Source: Armatimonadota bacterium
GTDB taxonomy: Bacteria; Armatimonadota; Zipacnadia; Zipacnadales; JABUFB01
Direction: 5' to 3'
Assembly (NCBI GenBank): GCA_018056145.1
Contig: JAGPGE010000064.1
Location: 1-13,551 of the forward strand
DNA length: 13,551 bases
A program made the translations under genes and the position numbers. The notes beneath the pieces were generated by a model, which did not search any database, was not told where the DNA came from, and worked only from the letters and a program-made list of their open reading frames with translations. Below, piece after piece: positions 1 through 7,397 of the stretch (position 1 is the stretch's first letter; the number at the start of each line of letters is the position of its first letter).

Positions 1-300
1 GATCGAGTGTGACCAGCCGGCGACATGGACCTGCCAACCCTCGCGGTAGGCGGGCTCAAAGAACGGGAATCCATGCACATGGTCCCAGTGCGCGTGGCTC
101 ATGAGGACAAACACGGAAGCGGGGGGCCCCTCGGACACCAGCCTGTGGCCCAGCGCGCGGATCCCTGTTCCGGCATCGAGAATCAGTTCGGTGCCGTCGG
201 AGAGCTGGACCTCGACGCAGGGGGTGTTTCCGCCGTATCTCACCGTCGCGGGACCGGGAGCCGGTACTGAGCCCCGCGTCCCCCACAGCGTGACCAGCAT
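1..300 (-). CDS. MBL-fold metallo-hydrolase, partial (C-terminus beyond window)
   Basis: This is the first 100 residues of a metallo-beta-lactamase-fold hydrolase; the gene runs off the left edge. The opening WGTRGSVP (6-13) and YGGNT (22-26) are typical of the phosphodiesterase-like MBL branch that includes PhnP-type and class II cyclic-nucleotide phosphodiesterase relatives. LDAGTG (41-46) and the metal-binding HxHxDH signature, seen as SHAHWDH (68-74), follow, with GFPFF just after. Two divalent metals bound here normally activate water to hydrolyse a phosphoester or similar bond. The ATG at 298-300 is well placed: an in-frame TGA lies four codons upstream and a GAGGTGG ribosome site precedes it. 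No signal peptide is visible, so it is probably cytoplasmic. The substrate cannot be told from this fragment. It is transcribed away from the 425-1036 gene. Confidence 0.88.
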   Translation of the reverse strand, partial: MLVTLWGTRGSVPAPGPATVRYGGNTPCVEVQLSDGTELILDAGTGIRALGHRLVSEGPPASVFVLMSHAHWDHVHGFPFFEPAYREGWQVHVAGWSHSI

Positions 301-389
301 GGGGCCACCTCAGACGAGCGATGCTGGAGTGCTATTCGACGCCGACGGCCCATCGCCCTCCCCGCAGCAGCCGGTTCCGGGGACAGGTA

Positions 390-418
390 TTGCCTTCGCG
401 CTGACGATTCACTAACCT
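390..418 (+). promoter_or_regulatory. Candidate promoter giving a leaderless mRNA
   Basis: TTGCCT (390-395) and TAACCT (413-418) are separated by 17 nt, resembling sigma70 -35 and -10 boxes. The -10 keeps only the three most conserved positions (TAnnnT). The ATG of the methyltransferase lies 6 nt after the -10 box, where transcription would begin, and no Shine-Dalgarno is visible upstream of it. Both facts fit a leaderless transcript. The rest of the 124-nt divergent gap (301-424) shows no other clear signal. The boxes are weak, so this is tentative. Confidence 0.3.
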
Positions 419-424
419 AACCGC

Positions 425-1036
425 ATGCCAACGAATGAGCACTATTTCACCGAAGAGCCCACCAGCCCCTCCGAACCCCACGAACTGGTAGTTCAGGTCC
501 GCAAGCGCACACTCACGCTCACCAGCGACCGCGGGGTATTCTCTCACGCCGAAGCGGACAAGGGCACGCTGCTTCTCGCCGCAAGGGTGCAGTTCGGTGA
601 GGCGAGACGCATCCTGGATCTGGGCTGCGGCTACGGCCTGCTTGGGATCGTCGCCGGGCTGGAGTGCCCGGATGCACGGGTGACTTTCGTGGACACCAAC
701 CAGCGGGCAGTGAGTCTGGCCAAGCTCAACGCGGAACACCTGGGCCTGCGGAGCGCTGAGTTCCTCACGGGTGATGCCCCCGCTGTCCTTGGCGACCGCA
801 TGTTCGATCTCGTGATGTGCAATCCGCCGTACGCCGCCGGCAAGAGGGTGTTCATGCCCATGCTCACGGACGCCGCCGCGAGGCTTTCGCCCGGTGGCGG
901 TCTCTGGATCGTCGGGCGGACGAAGCAGGGGATCAAGACCCTCGCCAGGGACGTCTCGGAGCTGTTTGCGACCGTCGAGACCGTAGACATCAAGGGTGGC
1001 TACCGTGTGATACGTCTGGTCAAGGCGCCGGAGTAG
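425..1036 (+). CDS. Class I SAM methyltransferase, YbxB/RsmC-like (16S rRNA guanine-N2 type)
   Basis: A 203-residue methyltransferase of the MTS (methyltransferase small) family. The N-terminus HYFTEEP (6-12) followed by TSDRGVFS (33-40) matches what I recall of stand-alone YbxB proteins of about 200 residues, which correspond to the catalytic half of E. coli RsmC. The SAM-binding motif ILDLGCGYG spans 63-71, the acidic ribose-binding residue is Asp90 (FVDTN), and the catalytic NPPY is at 133-136. NPPY enzymes methylate exocyclic or ring nitrogens; RsmC makes m2G1207 in 16S rRNA. I infer a guanine-N2 rRNA activity, but the exact base is unproven. No ribosome-binding site precedes the ATG. The gene faces the 1068-1490 lipoprotein tail to tail across 31 nt, with no obvious terminator. 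Confidence 0.88.
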   Translation: MPTNEHYFTEEPTSPSEPHELVVQVRKRTLTLTSDRGVFSHAEADKGTLLLAARVQFGEARRILDLGCGYGLLGIVAGLECPDARVTFVDTNQRAVSLAKLNAEHLGLRSAEFLTGDAPAVLGDRMFDLVMCNPPYAAGKRVFMPMLTDAAARLSPGGGLWIVGRTKQGIKTLARDVSELFATVETVDIKGGYRVIRLVKAPE

Positions 1037-1067
1037 GGCTTGAGAAGGCGCCGTCGGCCGCCCGGGA

Positions 1068-1490
1068 TCACCAGACTTGAGCGATGTAGTACTTGCCCCC
1101 GCTCTGCATCATCTTGAGACTGAGCGAGCCGGCGTCGCCCTGGAGCACAACGGTATCGCCCTGTTCAGACCCCACCCTCGCGTTGCCCCCCAGCCTGGAT
1201 GCATACACCGAGAGCGCCGCGGCACGCTCCTCCTGCAGCTTGCCGATGATCAGATCGCGCTGGCCTTTGGGGATGTCGTCCCAGTTCTCGTTCTGCTGTC
1301 GCGCACTGGTGGTGTAGTCGAAAGCGGTGGCAGCGAGGGCGAAGTCCTGTTTCGCGAGGGCGGCGGCGAAGCCCTCGGCCGTTGCTTTGGCGGTGGTCCC
1401 TGCCAGGCCCTTGGTCCCGCAGCCCGCAAGCAGTGGAATTGATGCGCAGAGGGCCAGCGCCGCGAGTGTCGGCATGAGACGGTTGGGCAT
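1068..1490 (-). CDS. Small lipoprotein of unknown function, possibly NTF2-like
   Basis: A 140-residue predicted lipoprotein. Residues 1-23 form a signal peptide with two early arginines or basic positions, a hydrophobic core and a good lipobox LLAGC (20-24), so Cys24 would be lipidated after signal peptidase II cleavage. The mature part, about 116 residues, begins with an Ala-rich helix (AEGFAAALAKQDFALAATAF) and ends in short strands (TVVLQGDAGSLSLKMM, YYIAQVW). That helix-then-sheet order resembles NTF2-like or DUF4878-type lipoproteins, which is only a fold-level guess. The ATG lies 3 nt after the stop of the upstream methyltransferase, so the two are almost certainly co-transcribed, and this is the last gene of that run. 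No function is assigned. Confidence 0.75.
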   Translation of the reverse strand: MPNRLMPTLAALALCASIPLLAGCGTKGLAGTTAKATAEGFAAALAKQDFALAATAFDYTTSARQQNENWDDIPKGQRDLIIGKLQEERAAALSVYASRLGGNARVGSEQGDTVVLQGDAGSLSLKMMQSGGKYYIAQVW

Positions 1491-1493
1491 CGG

Positions 1494-2306
1494 TCAGGAC
1501 TCCTTGCGGGCCACGTAGTATGCCCGGTCGCTCCACCGGGTCAGGGGACGGAAGGTGTAGGCGTGGTAGGCATGCACGCACGCGAAACCGGCGGCTTCGA
1601 GCATTCCTATGATCTCGGTGTTGTTGTACGCGAACTGGCAGTGGGTCTCACGGAACTCCACCGGGTCGCCCGACTGCCCGCGCCACTGGAACCACATGTC
1701 CACCCTGCAGATGCGCGACCCCGGGTCCCAGTTGGCCTTCCAGCTATAGAGGAGAGGGTCCTGGGAGCCCATGTTGTCCTGGGTGAACAGGCCGGAGCTC
1801 AGGGCGCGCGGAGTGTTCACGTCGAAGACGAAAAGCGCGCCCGGCCGCAGGGCTCTGAATACGTCATGAAAACAGCGCGCGAGATTGTCCGGCTCGAGAA
1901 TGTAGTTCAGGCTATCATATACCGAGATGGTGAGGTCGAGGCTCTCATCCCGGATCGCGAGCCAGGAAGCGTCGGAGACAATCGCCGGCAGAGCCGGCGT
2001 GCGACTCGCGCACTCACGCACCATGGGCTCGGACAGGTCGGCGCCCACGGTGTCGTAGCCCCTTCGCACAAGCTCTTCGCCGGCCCTGCCCGTGCCGCAG
2101 CACAGGTCGAGGACCCGCTTCGGGCGTGCGTCATGGTGGCGCAGGAGTGACTGGATGTAGTCCACCCACTGGCTGTAGGGCACCGCGCGCATGAGGTGGT
2201 CGTAGTAGGGCGCGACACCCTCGAACTCGCCACGTCCGGGCCGCAGTTCGGACAGATCCGGACCCTCGGGCGCGGGTGGCTTCTTCTGGAACAGCTTCCC
2301 AAGCAT
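1494..2306 (-). CDS. Class I SAM-dependent methyltransferase, substrate unknown
   Basis: A 270-residue Rossmann-fold methyltransferase. After a Pro-rich lead (9-16) comes the APYYDHLM motif (32-39) common in small-molecule methyltransferases. Motif I is VLDLCCGTGR (65-74), with motif II GADLS (88-92, Asp90) and motif III SDASWL (111-116, Asp112). SVYDSLNYI (128-136) and LRPGALFVFDVNTP follow. The C-terminal insertion with DMWFQWRG and ETHCQFAYNNTEI is a lid-like element seen in glycine/sarcosine and sugar N-methyltransferase relatives. No NPPY is present, so DNA or RNA base methylation is unlikely. The acceptor cannot be read from the sequence. It starts 11 nt after the stop of the glycoside-hydrolase-like gene and ends 3 nt before the lipoprotein, suggesting one operon. 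Its ribosome site is weak. Confidence 0.82.
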   Translation of the reverse strand: MLGKLFQKKPPAPEGPDLSELRPGRGEFEGVAPYYDHLMRAVPYSQWVDYIQSLLRHHDARPKRVLDLCCGTGRAGEELVRRGYDTVGADLSEPMVRECASRTPALPAIVSDASWLAIRDESLDLTISVYDSLNYILEPDNLARCFHDVFRALRPGALFVFDVNTPRALSSGLFTQDNMGSQDPLLYSWKANWDPGSRICRVDMWFQWRGQSGDPVEFRETHCQFAYNNTEIIGMLEAAGFACVHAYHAYTFRPLTRWSDRAYYVARKES

Positions 2307-2317
2307 CGTTCAGGCGC

Positions 2318-4501
2318 CTACTTCACGGTAATGTACTGGTCTGTGATGAGAATGATGACCCGGGGCAGGTCGTTGTCGTATTCCTCACCGTACTGTGCTT
2401 CGGGCCAGGTGATTCGGAAGCCCAGCATGAACCGGTTCTTTCGCTCGGCGTTGGTCCCGGTGATCTGGGCGCGGAAGGGCACGGTGAGGGTCTGCCGCGC
2501 ACCCAGTTCCTGGATTGTGCGCGTTGACGCGTCCGCGTACTTGATGCCCGGCGTGGACACGGGCTGGATGCGAATCTGGCGGACGGACCGCTCGGAGAGG
2601 TTCTCCAGCTTCACCCGGGCTTCGAATGCTGAGCTTACACCCGCGGTGGACGGAGCCTCAAGACCCGCTGTGAGCGGGTAGCAGCGCCAGGTGTCGCGCA
2701 GGCGGCTAAATGCGGCGCCTCCGGCAAGGCCCCATTCGGTGGGGGAGAACGGTCCGAGATTGCCGACCAGGGCGGCGCGGCTGATGTCGTGCCAGAAGGC
2801 GCCCATGGTGCGTCCGCCGTTGACGAACTGCTGGTGAGCCTCCACCATCCGCCTGTACAACTCGACAGGGCCCTGGTTCTGGTGCCAGTAGTTGTCTACC
2901 TGGTCACCGCAGACGAGGTTCACCTGATTGGGCTTGATATAGCCGTTCCAGTCCTTCAGGATGAACTCGTAGTGTTCGCGGCTGCCCACCTGGTAGAGCA
3001 TGGGCGCGATCATGGATGCGCCCGCGTCAGAGAACATGATGGGGTCCTGTCCATGCTGCACCCCATGCTTCCAGCTTAGGGTGAAGATCCACAGGGGCTT
3101 CTTGAGCTGGGATTTTTCGATGATGGTCTCGATGATCTGCGCGCCCCGGTGAGCCCGGTACCAATTCCAGGCCTCGTAGAACTCGGGGTGCTCATAGCAG
3201 CCCGGGGGCTCCGTGCGGCGGGCCACGTACGTCCAGCGCTGCTCCCGGCTCATGTCGCTCCAGTTCTTCGGAAGCGGGACGGGCATCTCACGGGCGAAGG
3301 CATCGGCAAGCTCGTATCCCGGTTCGGTGCGCATGTAGTCCAGGCCAACGTGGTCTACATGCTGTTCGTCCTGCATTGCTTTGAGGAACGTGGCCAGATG
3401 GTCCTGACGGCGCTGGTCGCGGAACGAGATGAAACTGTTGTGGGAGACCTGGCCGGTGGAGCGTGAGATGTCGCTGGCGTACTCGTAAGGCGGCTTTCCC
3501 GAGTTGCTGGTTTCTGGCAGGGAGTTGAAGGCGATGGCCCAGGCCCCGAATTTGAGCCCGTGACGGTGAGCCTCAGCCGCGAGCTGCGGGATCTTGGCGA
3601 GGTTCGATGTCACGAAAGGCGTCTCTAGAGTGGCCGCGGGGCTGGACGAGCGCGTGAGCGCGCCTCGGACCCAGAGCGAATCGGCGCCGATGAACTCACA
3701 CCAGTCGAAGATTGCTCGCCAATCGGCGGACTTCCCCGTGGGACGGTGGAGGGTCATGCCGGGCCATGGGAGGTCCTCCTCCCAGGTTGCCGCGCACATG
3801 CCCTTCGTGAGTGGCGGAGGCTTGCGGGGTTCAACGAGGAAGGTGGTTGAGGCCACGCAGAAGGCATCGCCACCGATACCGGGTAGTTCCGTGCCGTCGC
3901 GCTCCGCCTTCCGACGGGCGACGAGCTCCTCCTCCGCGGTCATCCAGGGCCAGTCCGCGGCCACCGGAATGCGCACGCGCGCGGAAACCGTGTACTCACC
4001 CGTGGGCGCATTCCAGGGAACTGGCCAGGAGAGAATGTACTCGCCGGGGGTCTGGCCGGGCTGGGGGACGAGCTGCTCCATCCCGCCGATTGTCTCCACT
4101 GGTTCTTCTCCCCGGCGCACAAAGAGCTGCGGAGGGTTCTCTGTGTATACCGGGTAGCCGGACTTGTCGATGAGTCGCAGAGTCATCTTCACCAGAGAGT
4201 GACGGTGATAGACGCGCTCGTCGGTCTCAACGTCCAGCGGGAACTGTGATGCGTTGCGCTCTCGGGCCTGCCGGAACTCGAGCCGGCTTGCGCGCCAGTT
4301 CTTCAGGGGCGTCCAGAGGGCCACCGCGCCCAGAACCAAGCACGCGAGCGCAAGCGCGCAGCCGCAGCAGCGAGACTGCTGTTGAGCGATGCGCCGCCTG
4401 CGATTGGCGATGGGTGAGGCTGTGCTGATCTGGACGTCGTTCACAGGAACCATCGAGAATACTCGTGGCCGGGAACAGCGGCCCGGGCGGCGGCCAGACA
4501 C
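2318..4501 (-). CDS. Membrane-anchored glycoside-hydrolase-like protein (GHL10-type barrel with flanking beta domains)
   Basis: A 727-residue protein. RRRR (34-37) precedes one hydrophobic helix (about 47-63), which predicts an N-in, C-out anchor with the bulk outside the cytoplasm. Residues about 88-180 look like an Ig or macroglobulin-type beta domain (VYTENPPQL, GEYTVSARV). From about 234 to 600 the pattern fits a TIM barrel of the glycosyl-hydrolase-like GHL10 kind: GADSLWVRG (272-280), EAHRHGLKFGAWAIAF (310-325) and the barrel-strand motif HVGLDYMR (384-391), whose Asp388 is the likely conserved acid. Residues about 620-727 form a second beta domain (FEARVKLENLSERSV). A polysaccharide or glycan substrate is inferred, not shown. 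The start is uncertain: GTG at 4501 has a GAGGGC close upstream, while ATG at 4453 (residue 17) has no better site. It follows the aminotransferase by 41 nt. Confidence 0.72.
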   Translation of the reverse strand: MSGRRPGRCSRPRVFSMVPVNDVQISTASPIANRRRRIAQQQSRCCGCALALACLVLGAVALWTPLKNWRASRLEFRQARERNASQFPLDVETDERVYHRHSLVKMTLRLIDKSGYPVYTENPPQLFVRRGEEPVETIGGMEQLVPQPGQTPGEYILSWPVPWNAPTGEYTVSARVRIPVAADWPWMTAEEELVARRKAERDGTELPGIGGDAFCVASTTFLVEPRKPPPLTKGMCAATWEEDLPWPGMTLHRPTGKSADWRAIFDWCEFIGADSLWVRGALTRSSSPAATLETPFVTSNLAKIPQLAAEAHRHGLKFGAWAIAFNSLPETSNSGKPPYEYASDISRSTGQVSHNSFISFRDQRRQDHLATFLKAMQDEQHVDHVGLDYMRTEPGYELADAFAREMPVPLPKNWSDMSREQRWTYVARRTEPPGCYEHPEFYEAWNWYRAHRGAQIIETIIEKSQLKKPLWIFTLSWKHGVQHGQDPIMFSDAGASMIAPMLYQVGSREHYEFILKDWNGYIKPNQVNLVCGDQVDNYWHQNQGPVELYRRMVEAHQQFVNGGRTMGAFWHDISRAALVGNLGPFSPTEWGLAGGAAFSRLRDTWRCYPLTAGLEAPSTAGVSSAFEARVKLENLSERSVRQIRIQPVSTPGIKYADASTRTIQELGARQTLTVPFRAQITGTNAERKNRFMLGFRITWPEAQYGEEYDNDLPRVIILITDQYITVK

Positions 4502-4542
4502 GCCCTCGCGGCGCGTGGTCAGCCCCAGAATAAGGGCCGGGG

Positions 4543-5823
4543 TCAGGCGTTCAGCATGGCCAGCAGTTCCCGGGTATGCCCGAAGGCCTCCCTCAATGCC
4601 GCGATCACCTGATCGATCTGCTCTTCGGTGATGACCGCCGGCGGTTCCAGCCGCAGCACTTCGGGGTTGTTCATGCTGAACGCGGACAGGATCTTGTGCT
4701 GGACGAGGCCCGAAATGACCAGGCCGCCGATGTCGCTGTCCGGGAACTCGATGCCCACCAGAAGGCCCCGTCCGCGCACGTCAGTCACCAAGTCGGTGAA
4801 TTCGCGGCCGAGTTCCTTCGCACCTGCCAGCAGTTGCTCGCCACGCGCGGCGCAGCAGGCGGTGAGGTTCTCCTCCTCAAGGACCTTTAGGGCCTCTAGA
4901 GCTACGGCGCAGGCCAGCGGATTACCCCCGAAGGTGGAGGTATGCACGTAGGGATTCTCGGCGAAGATGTCCCATATTTCGGGTCGGGCGACGAAGGCTC
5001 CCATGGGCATGACGCCGCCGCCGATGGCCTTGCCGAGGGTCATGATGTCTGGAGCGACGCCGTCCCAGTCACAGGCCCACATTTTCCCGGTGCGGCCCAG
5101 GCCGGTCTGGATCTCGTCGATGATAAGTAGCGCGCCTGCGCGGTCGCAGATATCGCGAGCGGCTGCGAGGTAACCATCGGCGGGGACACGGATGCCGCCC
5201 TCGCACTGGATCGGTTCGAGAATCACCGCCGCGGTGGTCTCGTCGACAGCAGCGCTCAGAGCATCGGCGTCATCGAAGGGCACGTGGGTGAACCCGGGGA
5301 CGAGCGGGAGGAAGGGGGTCTTGTAGACGTCGCGGCCAGAGGCACTCAGAGCGCCGAAGGTCTTCCCGTGGAATGCTCCATGGCAGGCGACGAACCCTGG
5401 ACGTCCAGTGTGCATTCGGGCGGCCTTGAGAGCACCCTCGATGGCCTCCGCGCCAGAGTTGCAGAAGAAGCTGTACTGAAGGTCGCCCGGCGTGATCTGG
5501 GCGATGCGCTCAGCGAGTTCGGCCATGACCGGGTCCATGAGGATGTGGCTGCTCAGGGGCATCCTGTCGGCCTGGGCCTTCAGAGCGGCGATGATGCGCG
5601 GGTGTCGGTGACCGGCTGTGAAGACCCCGGGGCCACCGAGGCAGTCAAGGTAGCGCTCGCCATCGGCGGCAACGACGAAGCAGCCTTCGGCTTCCTCTTC
5701 CACGGATTCCAGGCCCATGAACTTGAGAAGCTGAACCATGCCTGGATTGACGAACTTCTCGTAACGGGCGATGGTCTGGTTCGTGATCTCAGCCGCGGTG
5801 TCAGACAAGGTGGAGCCCTCCAT
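4543..5823 (-). CDS. Class III PLP aminotransferase, putrescine aminotransferase-like
   Basis: A 426-residue fold-type I PLP enzyme of the ornithine/GABA/putrescine aminotransferase group. From memory it resembles E. coli PatA (YgjG) in FVNPG (24-28), DCLGG (60-64), the SFFCNSGAEA block (118-127) and PFLPLVPGFTHVPF (170-183). LIIDEIQTG (233-241) carries the pyridine-binding Asp236, TLGKAIGGGVMPMGA (262-276) carries the Schiff-base Lys265, and TSTFGGNPLACA supplies the phosphate-side residues. It would move the amino group of putrescine or a related omega-amine to 2-oxoglutarate. The usual EPIQGEGG reads EPIQCEGG here (Cys207). I chose the ATG at 5821-5823; a TTG at 5860-5862 would lie in the terminator of the upstream tRNA. 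No clear ribosome site is seen. It opens a run of four minus-strand genes. Confidence 0.85.
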   Translation of the reverse strand: MEGSTLSDTAAEITNQTIARYEKFVNPGMVQLLKFMGLESVEEEAEGCFVVAADGERYLDCLGGPGVFTAGHRHPRIIAALKAQADRMPLSSHILMDPVMAELAERIAQITPGDLQYSFFCNSGAEAIEGALKAARMHTGRPGFVACHGAFHGKTFGALSASGRDVYKTPFLPLVPGFTHVPFDDADALSAAVDETTAAVILEPIQCEGGIRVPADGYLAAARDICDRAGALLIIDEIQTGLGRTGKMWACDWDGVAPDIMTLGKAIGGGVMPMGAFVARPEIWDIFAENPYVHTSTFGGNPLACAVALEALKVLEEENLTACCAARGEQLLAGAKELGREFTDLVTDVRGRGLLVGIEFPDSDIGGLVISGLVQHKILSAFSMNNPEVLRLEPPAVITEEQIDQVIAALREAFGHTRELLAMLNA

Positions 5824-5860
5824 GGGTAACCGGGGATTGCGGGAACGGGCCCGAGTCAGC

Positions 5861-5897
5861 AAAACGGGCCGCCGCTATGAACATTGCGGGCGGCCCG
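5861..5897 (-). terminator. Intrinsic terminator after tRNA-Pro
   Basis: Read on the minus strand, CGGGCCGCCCGC (5897-5886) pairs with GCGGCGGCCCG (5875-5865) across a 10-nt loop, with one bulged base, and is followed directly by TTTT (5864-5861). This is a classic Rho-independent terminator. It lies 40 nt past the tRNA 3' end and before the aminotransferase, so it probably ends the der-to-tRNA transcript and insulates the next gene. Confidence 0.8.
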
Positions 5898-5936
5898 ATC
5901 TCGCAGGCTGCGAAGTGTGCTGCTTGAGGCAGTGAT

Positions 5937-6014
5937 TGGTCGGGGCGGCCGGACTCGAACCGGCGACCTTTAGACCCCCAGTCTAACGCGCTAACCAAAC
6001 TGCGCCACGCCCCG
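5937..6014 (-). tRNA. tRNA-Pro (anticodon GGG)
   Basis: A complete cloverleaf of 78 nt on the minus strand. The acceptor stem pairs CGGGGCG with CGCCCCG. The D arm has GCGC/GCGC around a GG-containing loop, and the anticodon stem pairs TTAGA with TCTAA around CTGGGGG, giving anticodon GGG. The variable loop is AGGTC, and the T arm pairs GCCGG with CCGGC around TTCGAGT. The discriminator is A and CCA is encoded in the gene (5939-5937). It decodes CCC and CCU proline codons. It begins 16 nt after the HU stop codon with no promoter visible between them. Confidence 0.97.
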
Positions 6015-6030
6015 ACCGAAACCAACCGCG

Positions 6031-6315
6031 CTATTTTACAGCATCTTTCAGTGCTTTACCAGCCTTAAATGCGGGAACATTGCTGGCGGCGACGATAATC
6101 TCCTCGCCGGTGCGCGGGTTCTTTGCCTTGCGCTCGCCGCGCTTGCGGGATTCGAAGGTGCCAAACCCCACGAGAGTGACCTTGTCGCCGTTCTTGAGTG
6201 CGTTGGTGACGGTCTCCACCGCCGCATCAAGAGCAGCTCCGGCGTCTTTCTTGCTGAGCCCGGTCTTGTTTGCCACGGCCTCGACGAGATCTGCCTTATT
6301 CCAGCTGCGTGCCAC
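6031..6315 (-). CDS. hup: HU-family DNA-binding protein
   Basis: A 94-residue histone-like protein that bends and compacts DNA as a dimer in the nucleoid. The N-terminal helices contain NKADLVEAVANKTGLSKKDA (6-25), the usual HU dimerisation helices. GFGTFESRKRGERKAKNP (50-67) is the HU signature leading into the DNA-binding arm, with Asn66-Pro67 at the tip where proline intercalates into the minor groove. VPAFKAGKALKDAV (80-93) is the standard C-terminal helix. I chose the GTG at 6313-6315 because a strong AAGGGAGG site lies 7 nt upstream and the resulting length is typical. An ATG 78 nt further upstream would overlap the end of gpsA and add 26 unrelated residues. It follows gpsA by 47 nt and is followed by tRNA-Pro after 16 nt. 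Confidence 0.95.
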   Translation of the reverse strand: MARSWNKADLVEAVANKTGLSKKDAGAALDAAVETVTNALKNGDKVTLVGFGTFESRKRGERKAKNPRTGEEIIVAASNVPAFKAGKALKDAVK

Positions 6316-6322
6316 GCTCGTC

Positions 6323-6330
6323 CCTCCCTT
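6323..6330 (-). promoter_or_regulatory. Ribosome-binding site of HU
   Basis: AAGGGAGG on the minus strand lies 7 nt before the GTG at 6315. It is among the strongest Shine-Dalgarno sequences in the window and decides the HU start. A short inverted repeat (gcgtc, tcag loop, gacgc) sits just upstream in the gpsA-HU gap. Confidence 0.8.
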
Positions 6331-6362
6331 GGATCTGTGTGGCGTCCTGAGACGCTCTGGAA

Positions 6363-7397
6363 TTACTGCCACGCTTCGGCTTCCGCACGCCATTGGCGGC
6401 GCATCAGTTCCGCAACGGCGTCGGATGGTTCCCGGTCCTCGAAAAGGATCTGGTGAAGGACTGTGGCGATGGGCAGTTCTACGGAAAGCTGGGCTGCGAG
6501 GCCACGAACGGCGGCTGTGGTGGGTACGCCCTCGGCCACTGCCCCCTGGGTATCAAGTATCTGCGCGATCCGCTCGCCGCGTCCCAGGCGGAACCCGACC
6601 TGGTAGTTGCGGCTCAAGCGGCTGTTGCAGGTGGCGAGGATATCGCCGACGCCCGCAACCCCCCAGAAGGTGGCTCGCGACGCTCCCAGCTTTGTTCCCA
6701 GACGCCCGATCTCCGCAAGGCCCCTGGTGAGGAGCGCCGCCTTCGCGTTCGCCCCGAAGCCCATCCCGTCGCTGACGCCCGCTGCGATGGCCAGGACGTT
6801 CTTCAGGGCCCCGCAAATCTCCACGCCGAGTATATCATAGTTGGCGTAGATGCGGAAGAGGGGCGTGGACAAAAAGGCCTGACAATTCCGCACCGTCTCC
6901 TCTACCCTTCCCGCCACCACACTCGTCGCAGGCATGCCGGCGACGATCTCCGCGGACAGATTCGGGCCAGATAGCGCCAGGATGCGGTCGGGGTCGAAGC
7001 CGGTTGCTTCGGCGATGACCTGGCTCATCCGCTTGCCCGAGGACAGTTCCAGACCCTTGGTCGCGCTGATGATGACAGCGCCTGGATCGAGATGCCCACG
7101 TGCCTGGTCCATGACTTCGCGCAGGTGTTCGGAGGGAACGGCGCAGATGACCAAGTCTGCACCGGTGAGGGCTTCCGCAAGGTCTGATGTTGGCTGGACG
7201 CTGTCGGACAGGACGGCGCCGGGCAGACGGTCCGCGTTCTCTCGCTGCTGGCGCATTGCCCGGGCGAGGGCCTCCCGGCGTGCCCAGAGATGCACGGGCC
7301 GGCTCTGGTTCGCGGTGAGCCACGCCAGAGTGGTGCCCCAGGCTCCGGCCCCGATGACCGCGGTGCGGCGGAACGCAGGCGGATCAGTCTTCGTCAT
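6363..7397 (-). CDS. gpsA: Glycerol-3-phosphate dehydrogenase [NAD(P)+]
   Basis: A 344-residue cytoplasmic enzyme that reduces dihydroxyacetone phosphate to sn-glycerol 3-phosphate, the backbone for phospholipids. The N-terminal Rossmann domain has GAGAWGT (16-22) for NAD(P)H and CAVPSEHL (85-92). SATKGLE (111-117) contributes Lys114, SGPNLSAEI (143-151) is a family signature, and EICGALKN (193-200) contains the likely catalytic Lys199. It continues with AIAAGVSDGMGFGANAKAAL and the substrate-side NSRLSRN. Length matches the family's 330-345. The ATG at 7395-7397 lies inside the last codons of plsY (14-nt overlap), so translation is probably coupled. plsY uses the product of this enzyme as acyl acceptor, and the pair performs consecutive steps towards lysophosphatidic acid. 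Confidence 0.97.
   Translation of the reverse strand: MTKTDPPAFRRTAVIGAGAWGTTLAWLTANQSRPVHLWARREALARAMRQQRENADRLPGAVLSDSVQPTSDLAEALTGADLVICAVPSEHLREVMDQARGHLDPGAVIISATKGLELSSGKRMSQVIAEATGFDPDRILALSGPNLSAEIVAGMPATSVVAGRVEETVRNCQAFLSTPLFRIYANYDILGVEICGALKNVLAIAAGVSDGMGFGANAKAALLTRGLAEIGRLGTKLGASRATFWGVAGVGDILATCNSRLSRNYQVGFRLGRGERIAQILDTQGAVAEGVPTTAAVRGLAAQLSVELPIATVLHQILFEDREPSDAVAELMRRQWRAEAEAWQ

Noticed and set aside
1024..1053. Repeated GGCGCC hexamers near the convergent gene ends
   Set aside because: A 6-bp palindrome occurring twice with no U-tract is not enough to call a terminator.
5824..5862. TTG start adding 13 residues to the aminotransferase
   Set aside because: The TTG lies in the U-tract of the terminator after tRNA-Pro, so it would have no proper leader. 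The ATG at 5823 fits the family better.
6316..6393. N-terminal extension of HU from the ATG at 6393
   Set aside because: It overlaps gpsA, adds residues unlike HU, and ignores the strong AAGGGAGG site before the GTG at 6315.
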